A stretch of DNA of 21,043 nt from JAPLST01 sp964397565. Its GTDB lineage: Bacteria; Auribacterota; UBA3054; JAPLST01. The notes beneath the pieces were generated by a model. It was given only the letters and a program-made list of their open reading frames with translations. It had not been told where the DNA came from and did not search any database. The stretch covers positions 1 through 21,043 of the forward strand of contig CAYNJC010000055.1 in the NCBI GenBank assembly GCA_964397565.1, read 5' to 3'. Position 1 is the first letter of the stretch. Each line of letters opens with the position of its first letter. The position numbers were made by a program, and so were the translations under genes. This document shows positions 15,789-21,043 of this stretch, piece by piece.

Positions 15789-16502
15789 ATGTCGCGTAAG
15801 ACCGTTGCACATGAGTCCGCCGCGCCGCGCGCAGTCGTGTTGCTGAGCGGCGGCATGGATTCTGCCACCGCCTTGGCGCTGGCCCGTGCGGACGGCTTTG
15901 CCTGTTATGCCTTGACCGTGCAGTATGGCCAGCGCCATCAGGCCGAGCTTGATGCCGCGCGGCGCGTCGTCGCGACCTTGAGCGCCGTCGAGCACAAGAC
16001 CGTCACACTCGACCTGCGCTGGATCGGCGGTTCGGCCTTGACCGCCGATATCGCCGTACCCAAGGATCGTGGCGCGGATGACGCCATTCCGATCACGTAC
16101 GTGCCGGCACGCAACACGATCCTGTTGTCGCTGGCGTTGGGCTGGGCGGAAGTGCTTGGCGCGCACGACATTTTCATCGGTGTGAACGCGCTGGATTACA
16201 GTGGCTATCCGGATTGCCGGCCGGCGTTCATTGCGGCATTCGCGCAACTCGCCAATCTGGCGACGCGCGCCGGCGTCGAGGGCGCACAATTTCAGATTCA
16301 TGCGCCGCTGCTGCAACTGACCAAAGCGGACATTATTCAGACCGGCGCGCGGCTCGGCCTGGATTATGCCATGACGGTCAGTTGCTACGATGCCGACGCC
16401 GAGGGCCGGGCCTGCGGGCACTGTGATGCCTGTCGTTTGCGCCGCAAAGGCTTTACGGATGCGGGCATCGCGGACACGACGCGCTATCGCAGTTCGCAAT
16501 AA
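15789..16502 (+). CDS. queC: 7-cyano-7-deazaguanine synthase QueC
   Basis: This 237-residue protein converts 7-carboxy-7-deazaguanine to preQ0 using ATP and ammonia, a step towards queuosine in tRNA or 7-deazaguanine DNA marks. The PP-loop ATP motif VVLLSGGMDSATAL lies near residues 18-31. The C-terminal zinc motif is SCYDADAEGRACGHCDACRLR with C199, C209, C212 and C215. The conserved YVPARNTILLSLALGWAE and NALDYSGYPDCRPAF are intact. A TTG six bases upstream is also in frame, but ATG 15789 is preferred. No queD, queE or queF and no DNA-modification genes are adjacent in this window, so its use cannot be decided here. Confidence 0.95.
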   Translation: MSRKTVAHESAAPRAVVLLSGGMDSATALALARADGFACYALTVQYGQRHQAELDAARRVVATLSAVEHKTVTLDLRWIGGSALTADIAVPKDRGADDAIPITYVPARNTILLSLALGWAEVLGAHDIFIGVNALDYSGYPDCRPAFIAAFAQLANLATRAGVEGAQFQIHAPLLQLTKADIIQTGARLGLDYAMTVSCYDADAEGRACGHCDACRLRRKGFTDAGIADTTRYRSSQ

Positions 16503-16631
16503 GTTATTGCGCAGCGCAATCCGGATCCCGCGGTGGTCTCAAAAGCAAGTCACAGGTTGTCGCGATACGCCACGATAGAATAGACAGCGCCGCCGGCGTC
16601 TGATCGATCGCCGCCGCATTTTGAACGCCAC

Positions 16632-16660
16632 TTGACATTCACGTCTAGTTATGCTATAAC
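16632..16660 (+). promoter_or_regulatory. Strong sigma-70-type promoter (P1) upstream of the octamer array
   Basis: A perfect TTGACA (16632-16637), a 17-base spacer and TATAAC (16655-16660) preceded by TGC (extended -10) make this the best promoter in the window. It faces the TPR gene beyond the gap. No other + strand gene lies between, so it most likely drives the TPR gene or something hidden in the gap. Confidence 0.65.
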
Positions 16661-16732
16661 AGTTGCACGATGGTTGGCTGCACCCACCCAAGCCATCAAT
16701 AAGGAAAAGGAAAACTAAGGTCAGCAAGGCAG

Positions 16733-16762
16733 TTGACAGGAATGCTGATTGCGCATTACAAT
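16733..16762 (+). promoter_or_regulatory. Second promoter candidate (P2) directly before the octamer array
   Basis: A perfect TTGACA (16733-16738) is followed, after 18 bases, by TACAAT (16757-16762). The predicted start near 16769 lies a few bases before the first octamer at 16775, so the array would be in the leader or the first codons of this transcript. Confidence 0.5.
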
Positions 16763-16774
16763 GAGTTAAGGCTA

Positions 16775-16943
16775 CTGCGCCACTGCGCCACTGCGCCACT
16801 GCGCCACTGCGCCACTGCGCCACTGCGCCACTGCGCNNNNNNNNNNNNNNNNNNNNNNNNNNNNNNNNNNNNNNNNNNNNNNNNNNNNNNNNNNNNNNNN
16901 NNNNNNNNNNNNNNNNNNNNNNNNNNNNNNNNNNNNCACTGCG
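16775..16943 (+). repeat. Octamer tandem array (CTGCGCCA)n interrupted by the assembly gap
   Basis: Seven perfect 8-base units CTGCGCCA run from 16775 to 16830, followed by CTGCGC up to 16836. After the N run, CACTGCG (16937-16943) is the tail of the same repeat. The gap therefore lies inside the array, and the real copy number is unknown. Eight is not a multiple of three, so copy-number change would shift any reading frame through it. The repeat contains no stop codon in any frame. Confidence 0.9.
16837..16936. other. Assembly gap (100 N)
   Basis: Exactly 100 N are present, the conventional length for a gap of unknown size. Translations across it are not meaningful. The 471-base interval between queC (ends 16502) and the called TPR start (16974) holds the two promoters, the octamer array and this gap. 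No gene was recognised in 16503-16631. Confidence 0.98.
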
Positions 16944-16973
16944 ATTAAGTCAGCCGCACGACGGAGCGCGGGT

Positions 16974-19415
16974 GTGATTGCTCCTTTATCTTTATCGTCG
17001 CTTGTTTTTGTTGCATCCCTCTTTCTAGTGTTGCCGTGCCGCGGCGCCTCAACCTCGGAAACAAATTCTGCCAGCGCGCCCGCCCCCGCCGATTCTCCAC
17101 CGCATACTGAATACCGTATACCGAATACAGAACCTCCGCTCCTCCCGCAAGCCGTCCCCCTGTCATCCGTGCAGTCGCTGCTTGATCTTGCCCACTCATC
17201 AGCCTGCCGCGAGGCGGCACAAGCAATTGAAGAAGGCAATATCGCCGGCGGTCTGGCCATGCTTGATAAGCTCACATCCGGCGCGTTTCACTGGCGCGGC
17301 GCAGTGACTAACGGCTTTCAGCAGGGCTTTTTCGTCAATGCCCTGCGCGGTTACTGTCTTGAAAGAATGGGCGATATTGTTAAAGCCTATCGCGCCTATC
17401 AGAACAGCCGCGCGTATTTCGATGACGCAGCCGTGGCCATGCAATGCCCGGAACCGCGCTTGGAAGTGTTTCTCGGTCTCGGGCGCACATGCCTTGTGGC
17501 TGGACGCTACACCGACGCATTCAATTGGCTCGATCTGGTGCGGCTGGAAGCATCGGCCGATCCGCGCATTGCGGCGGCCGCCGACCGCGGCTTGATCCGC
17601 CGTGCCGTCGAGATCGGCGACTACCACGATGCGATCACTAATTATTGTGACTTGCAGGCATTGATCCTTGAAAGTGGGAGCGACCTCCGCGCTGGCTCAG
17701 TCCCGCCATCGGCGTGGATCGCGAATGTTGCTGTAGATGAAGAATCGGGGCATGGAAGCCCCTCCCACACTAACACCAATCCAACCGCCGAAGATTATAA
17801 ATTCGTTCGCCCTGAACGAATTTTATCCAGGGAAGAACACAAGGAATTGGCTCAACTCTACTTCTGGATACATCAAGACCGGCCGGGCTTCAAGACCGTG
17901 CTTGACGGCCTCACTCTGCTCGGTATTGACAACGACCTCGGCGCCAACGACCCCATAATTGATTGCTTTGTGAACAATCTCCAAAACGCGGATGACGCCG
18001 AAATTCAGCGCTTCTACGACCTTCTTGGTTATGCCATTACCCAAGCCCGTGCGTTGAAAGGTGACGAAAATTACATTGCCGTCTTATGCAATGCTCGTCT
18101 GTTGCTGTGCAAAGTTTATTCATTCTTGAGACCCGAAGACGATTTGGCCAAAGCATTTGACCGAATTGCCGAAGCCAGGGTAGCATTGGCAAAAACAGTT
18201 CAAGCTGGACCTGCTGCAAAACGCGCGGCAACAGGCGCTCGCACGATACCGGCCCAGTCACCCAAAGCGGTTGACGCGGCTGGTGCGCCTGTGTCAACGC
18301 CACAGGCGTTGCTCGAAAATGCGCTCATCAAAGCCGACCTCTGCATGCGTGCCCAACGTGGTGCCCTCGCGCGTTCGCTTTATCTCAATGCCCTTTGCCT
18401 ACAAAGCAATGCGACGCCGCCGGAGGTAGTCTACGACGGCACCACGGCAAAAAACGCCGCCGCATATGGACTGCTCTTCCTGGATTTCACTACAGCCAAC
18501 CTTTCAGACGCCTTTGCTCATGCTGCCCTGGCGTCAGACGACGGCTCGCTGCGCGCCACTCTTGCGTTGTTTCTGGCGCAGTTTCTTTGTGGTAATTCTG
18601 ATGCACTTGCCTTGGTGCGCGACTACACGCAGAGGGGTATCTCGGGAACACATCCGCTCTTGCTTGAGGCACTGCAGCGTGCCGCGGATGCATGCCTTAA
18701 GGCAGGAAATCCCGAGCACGCACGGACCTTTGTAACCGAGTATGAAGCCAGACGGCCCTTGTCTGTGCCAATCGCTTTGTTGCTCGTTGAGTCCTATCGC
18801 ATTGAGTGCCGTCATGAGGCGGAAGCAAAAGCCATCTTTGCCTTGGCAAAGCAAGGCGTGTGCTGTACACGCGATGTCAAAACCTTTATTCCCGCGCTGG
18901 CCGACGAGGACTTGACTCAGTTGCGGCGCGTCATACTCAGCATCGAACTCGCCGTCTGCCTCTTCCATAGTGGCAGTATGAAAGATGCGTTTGTTCCCTT
19001 TATTCAAACAGACCGAGATATCACTACATATTTGGCGGCCGAAGCACAACTCAGAACGCTGCGCCAGCAACGCAATTACAAAGACTTGATCAATTGCCTT
19101 TACAATGGCAATCTCTCCTATTACCATCGCCGGTTCGAGGTCGAAGCGCTGATTGCGCTTGGCCATACAAATGCTGCTTGGGACATTGCCTGGAAGGAAA
19201 TGTCCCAGCCTGCAGAGTGCACCAATGCAGCATATCCGAACGACCACACCGACCTTATCGAAACATTGCTTGATGGCGTGCCGCGCCAACGATGGCATAC
19301 CTATCGCGACTTTCTTCTTGCCATGCAGCAACGCTTTGCCAAAAGGGGCGCGACGAACGCGATGCTGCGAGTCCAGCAACAGCTAACCAATCTAAGCGGA
19401 CGAAACCAACAATGA
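16974..19415 (+). CDS. Exported TPR-like repeat protein (start uncertain)
   Basis: The called protein has 813 residues from GTG 16974. A hydrophobic signal core PLSLSSLVFVASLFLVL is followed by a low-complexity linker (about 25-60) and then helical repeats of TPR type, for example GFFVNALRGYCLERMGDIVKA (119-138), LEVFLGLGRTCLVAGRYTDAF (163-183) and IRRAVEIGDYHDAITNY (208-224). Most of the rest is helical too, without a catalytic motif. The frame stays open back to the gap, and the codons just before the GTG encode KSAARRSAG, a typical basic signal n-region, so the real start may be upstream. Residues about 234-265 and 276-283 are coded by palindromic elements. It is probably a periplasmic or surface protein acting with the lipoprotein that overlaps it by ATGA. 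Confidence 0.7.
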   Translation: MIAPLSLSSLVFVASLFLVLPCRGASTSETNSASAPAPADSPPHTEYRIPNTEPPLLPQAVPLSSVQSLLDLAHSSACREAAQAIEEGNIAGGLAMLDKLTSGAFHWRGAVTNGFQQGFFVNALRGYCLERMGDIVKAYRAYQNSRAYFDDAAVAMQCPEPRLEVFLGLGRTCLVAGRYTDAFNWLDLVRLEASADPRIAAAADRGLIRRAVEIGDYHDAITNYCDLQALILESGSDLRAGSVPPSAWIANVAVDEESGHGSPSHTNTNPTAEDYKFVRPERILSREEHKELAQLYFWIHQDRPGFKTVLDGLTLLGIDNDLGANDPIIDCFVNNLQNADDAEIQRFYDLLGYAITQARALKGDENYIAVLCNARLLLCKVYSFLRPEDDLAKAFDRIAEARVALAKTVQAGPAAKRAATGARTIPAQSPKAVDAAGAPVSTPQALLENALIKADLCMRAQRGALARSLYLNALCLQSNATPPEVVYDGTTAKNAAAYGLLFLDFTTANLSDAFAHAALASDDGSLRATLALFLAQFLCGNSDALALVRDYTQRGISGTHPLLLEALQRAADACLKAGNPEHARTFVTEYEARRPLSVPIALLLVESYRIECRHEAEAKAIFALAKQGVCCTRDVKTFIPALADEDLTQLRRVILSIELAVCLFHSGSMKDAFVPFIQTDRDITTYLAAEAQLRTLRQQRNYKDLINCLYNGNLSYYHRRFEVEALIALGHTNAAWDIAWKEMSQPAECTNAAYPNDHTDLIETLLDGVPRQRWHTYRDFLLAMQQRFAKRGATNAMLRVQQQLTNLSGRNQQ
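17102..17129 (+). repeat. Degenerate 7-bp tandem repeat coding for the linker
   Basis: Four heptamers in a row, GCATACT, GAATACC, GTATACC and GAATACA, encode PHTEYRIPNT in the low-complexity linker behind the signal peptide. The linker is otherwise Ser/Ala/Pro rich, so this looks like a small repeat tract that fell in frame. Confidence 0.6.
17674..17768 (+). repeat. REPIN-like inverted pair of palindromic units inside the TPR gene
   Basis: The ends are inverted: GTGGGAG (17674-17680) and CTCCCAC (17762-17768). The first 15 bases of the left end and of the right end read on the opposite strand (GTGGGAGCGACCTCC and GTGGGAGGGGCTTCC) agree at 12 positions. The right unit folds as GGGGC-ATGGAA-GCCCC (17747-17762) and the left contains GGAG-CGAC-CTCC. 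Two such units facing each other about 95 bases apart is the layout of REPIN elements, which are moved by RAYT transposases in other bacteria. The element is read through in frame as residues about 234-265. Confidence 0.6.
17799..17823 (+). repeat. Perfect 10-bp palindrome inside the TPR gene
   Basis: AAATTCGTTC (17799-17808) pairs with GAACGAATTT (17814-17823) around GCCCT. It is in the coding sequence, 30 bases after the REPIN-like element, and encodes part of KFVRPERILS. Confidence 0.7.
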
Positions 19416-20311
19416 ACTCGAACCACACCTTACTTGTGCTAATCACACTCCTAACGCTCTCCTTGCTCTCCTGTGACAAGCGCCGGCAGTCGACGCAATC
19501 CGCAACTAACGATGTGCCAACCATGCAGGCACAAATCATCAACATTTCACCAACCGGCAGCAGCCAATTGGCATCACAAGTGACTGCCGTGGTCGCGGAT
19601 GCACAGCAAGTCTCGCAAAAGATTGGAAGTCTCGTGACCTCATTGGCAACCAAACCTGTCGCCGCAATCGACAACAACGAGAATCCGGCGCTCAAGTTCT
19701 TTAATGATCCGGATGGCTGGAAACGCCTTTCTGATGAGAAACAGATCATGCAATGGGCTTATGACGCATTTCATTCAGCCGCTCGGGCGCTGGCGACAGC
19801 GCCGCTGCTGCTCCTAACTAACTCCTCTGATCGCTCAGTTGCGCTTCAGGCATATAACCTCTTAGGTGTCGAATCCTTTCGCAACGGGGACGTGAACCAA
19901 ACGCGGGAGTATTTTAGGCAAGCTGAGTATTACTTAGGGATTAGGGAGCCTTTGGATAGAGAAAGGATTGGAATTGCTGCTACAGATTCACATTGGAGCA
20001 GTCTTGAGTCTCTATGGCATTCACGCGCAAAGTTGGCATGTGAAACATCCACGAAAGACAAGAATGACAATGAAGTATATTGGTATACGACCATCATAGA
20101 CTGTCTACAGCGGCGTGGCGTGAAGCCAGAATCTATGGGCTATCAACGTGCATGGCTAGCATGCGCACTTATGCGCGCCGGTGAAAGAAAGCGTGCAATA
20201 GAGCAACTCACTGTTGCTACACAGAACTCCACTTCAGATGATGCAGAGTGGCTGCAATTACTGGATAGCTGGCACAAGGGATCAAATAACACAATCTGGG
20301 ATTCCTTGTAA
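19412..20311 (+). CDS. TPR-like lipoprotein (299 residues)
   Basis: The N-terminus MNSNHTLLVLITLLTLSLLSC is a lipoprotein signal with lipobox LLSC and lipidation at C21, so the mature protein is membrane anchored. After a Ser/Thr/Gln-rich linker, helices at about 75-130 follow. TPR-like pairs are seen in SVALQAYNLLGVESFRNGDVNQTREYFRQAEYY and YQRAWLACALMRAGERKRAIEQLTVA. No enzyme motif is recognised. The ATG at 19412 overlaps the TGA of the preceding gene (ATGA), which indicates translational coupling and a shared function. The frame is open 40 codons upstream, but that lies inside the neighbour. The 3' half is clearly richer in A+T than the 5' half. Confidence 0.8.
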   Translation: MNSNHTLLVLITLLTLSLLSCDKRRQSTQSATNDVPTMQAQIINISPTGSSQLASQVTAVVADAQQVSQKIGSLVTSLATKPVAAIDNNENPALKFFNDPDGWKRLSDEKQIMQWAYDAFHSAARALATAPLLLLTNSSDRSVALQAYNLLGVESFRNGDVNQTREYFRQAEYYLGIREPLDRERIGIAATDSHWSSLESLWHSRAKLACETSTKDKNDNEVYWYTTIIDCLQRRGVKPESMGYQRAWLACALMRAGERKRAIEQLTVATQNSTSDDAEWLQLLDSWHKGSNNTIWDSL

Positions 20312-20362
20312 TATTAAGAGTGCAGGAACTACCCTGAGAGTCTCTTGGTGTCATCAATATGC

Positions 20363-20387
20363 AAGGAGGATTATGACAAAGCAATAA
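20363..20387 (+). other. Shine-Dalgarno consensus followed by a five-codon ORF
   Basis: AAGGAGG (20363-20369) stands three bases before ATG-ACA-AAG-CAA-TAA (20373-20387). It is the strongest ribosome-binding consensus in the window, but the ORF codes for only four residues (MTKQ). It could be a gene remnant or chance. Nothing else was recognised in the 185-base interval 20312-20496 except the -10 box at 20449. Confidence 0.3.
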
Positions 20388-20448
20388 GCATAAGAAAAGC
20401 CACATGCGTAGCAATAACAAGCACCAGATTAATACTGTGCATTCTCTG

Positions 20449-20454
20449 TATAAT
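20449..20454 (+). promoter_or_regulatory. -10 box of a probable promoter for the small secreted protein
   Basis: A perfect TATAAT (20449-20454) lies 42 bases before the ATG at 20497. No convincing -35 box is found at the right distance, the best being CAGATT at 20425-20430. The region is AT-rich, so chance occurrence is possible. Confidence 0.4.
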
Positions 20455-20496
20455 AGAATTATGGTGCATTGATAGATTTTACTTGGAGAACAAACA

Positions 20497-20889
20497 ATGA
20501 CTGCAAGATTCTTGAAAGTCCTCACAGCAATGTGTGCGCTCATATGTGTATGTCACCTTTGCTGGGCCATCGTCGAAAATCCGTGCCCCTATAGTTCTCA
20601 CGCACCCCATTGGACCTATGAGCCGTGGGGAGTGGTTGCAACAGTACCACCTGGAGACTACACAGGGCAGGAAATGCCTGTGACAGCCAAGGATAGGCGC
20701 TTTGCAAAATGTGACTACGGAGGTTGCGGCGGGAGAATGTGGTCAGTGTATGATGACCATACCGAGAGTAAGACACTGGCTACTAATCCTGGATACACAT
20801 ATGACAGCTTTCAGTTTACTGGTTGGCAAAGCGGTCAAGTAAAGAATTGGTCGCTTACATATGATGCTAATATTCCTGAGTATAACTAG
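20497..20889 (+). CDS. Small secreted protein of unknown function (130 residues)
   Basis: No family is recognised. MTARFLKVLTAMCALICVCHLCWA is a signal peptide with a likely cut after A24. The mature part of about 106 residues has three cysteines (C30, C72, C77, the last two in KCDYGGCGGR) and is rich in Tyr, Trp, Gly, Ser and Asp, suggesting a small beta-rich extracellular domain. GGAG (20485-20488) eight bases before the ATG supports the start. The gene is AT-richer than the housekeeping block, like the 3' half of the preceding lipoprotein gene, and may be lineage-specific or acquired. Confidence 0.65.
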   Translation: MTARFLKVLTAMCALICVCHLCWAIVENPCPYSSHAPHWTYEPWGVVATVPPGDYTGQEMPVTAKDRRFAKCDYGGCGGRMWSVYDDHTESKTLATNPGYTYDSFQFTGWQSGQVKNWSLTYDANIPEYN

Positions 20890-20898
20890 GAAGCAATA

Positions 20899-21033
20899 AT
20901 GCTTGGAGCCACGGTGTGCATATTTCTGTACATGCCGTGGCTTCTTTACATACTCGCGTTCATGGCGACTCAACGAGCACATAACACAAGTGTATCGCCA
21001 CCGGTTTCCCGTACACAGTTTTGCGTTAACTAA
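20899..21033 (+). CDS. Possible 44-residue membrane peptide
   Basis: A short ORF starts nine bases after the previous stop. AGGAA (20887-20891), overlapping that TAG, stands seven bases before its ATG. Residues 4-22 (ATVCIFLYMPWLLYILAFM) form one hydrophobic span, followed by a polar tail ending QFCVN. The ORF shares its first third with a strong palindrome that may be the terminator of the upstream gene. So the ORF may be chance: hydrophobic codons are common in T-rich sequence. Confidence 0.3.
   Translation: MLGATVCIFLYMPWLLYILAFMATQRAHNTSVSPPVSRTQFCVN
20905..20946 (+). terminator. Probable intrinsic terminator after the small secreted protein gene
   Basis: AGCCACGG (20907-20914) pairs with CCGTGGCT (20935-20942), and the stem extends inward by four more pairs (two G-T) and outward by two (one G-T). 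The loop is AT-rich, and TTCTTT follows the right arm. It stands 15 bases after the stop at 20889, a normal distance for a Rho-independent terminator. Confidence 0.55.
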
Positions 21034-21043
21034 GCTGCAGCCA

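Noticed and set aside
16503..16520. ATTGCG-CAG-CGCAAT hairpin after queC as a terminator
   Set aside because: The stem has only six pairs and is followed by CCGGATCCCG rather than a T run.
16670..16702. Ten-residue leader peptide MVGCTHPSHQ after promoter P1
   Set aside because: It would begin about three bases from the predicted transcript start, with no ribosome-binding site and no attenuator-like structure after it.
16733..16948. Open frame running through the octamers and the N run
   Set aside because: The joined frame is an artefact because the gap length is arbitrary. Only the idea of a start before the array is kept, as a finding.

Overview
The window opens on a conserved translation and transcription gene block of a GC-rich bacterium and ends in lineage-specific genes for exported proteins. 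All called genes are on the + strand. In order they are: the last 17 residues of EF-Tu (tuf), rpmG, tRNA-Trp(CCA), secE, nusG, rplK, rplA, rplJ, rplL, rpoB, rpoC, rpsL and rpsG, then a strong hairpin terminator. This is the classical tuf-trpT-secE-nusG / rplKAJL-rpoBC cluster joined to the first two genes of the str operon. fusA does not follow rpsG.

Downstream of the terminator are a secreted EndA-type endonuclease I with a C-terminal PEP-CTERM-like sorting tail, an unrecognised 530-residue exported protein, queC (queuosine / 7-deazaguanine pathway), and a two-gene unit of an exported TPR-like protein and a TPR-like lipoprotein joined by an ATGA overlap. After these come a small secreted cysteine- and aromatic-rich protein and a possible 44-residue membrane peptide. 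A 100-N assembly gap lies in an octamer tandem array directly in front of the TPR gene. Its true start may therefore be hidden.

The intergenic and lineage-specific parts carry several repeat structures. There are three palindromes with the same CTTGC loop between the 530-residue gene and queC. There is a REPIN-like pair of inverted palindromes inside the reading frame of the TPR gene, followed by a perfect 10-bp palindrome. There is a degenerate 7-bp repeat coding for the linker behind the TPR signal peptide, and the octamer array itself.

Taxonomy cannot be fixed from sequence reading alone. PEP-CTERM sorting, large exported TPR proteins, weak Shine-Dalgarno sites and high GC would fit the PVC group (Kiritimatiellota, Lentisphaerota or Verrucomicrobiota), but this is inference. 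The N run indicates a draft or metagenome-assembled scaffold. Base composition falls clearly near the right end: one 60-base line inside rpoC (10321-10380) counts 39 G+C, while one inside the lipoprotein gene (20041-20100) counts 21.

The housekeeping block looks intact. The best candidates for something undescribed are the octamer array as a possible frame-switching (contingency) locus in front of the TPR gene, the in-frame REPIN-like insertion, and the CTTGC-loop palindrome family.
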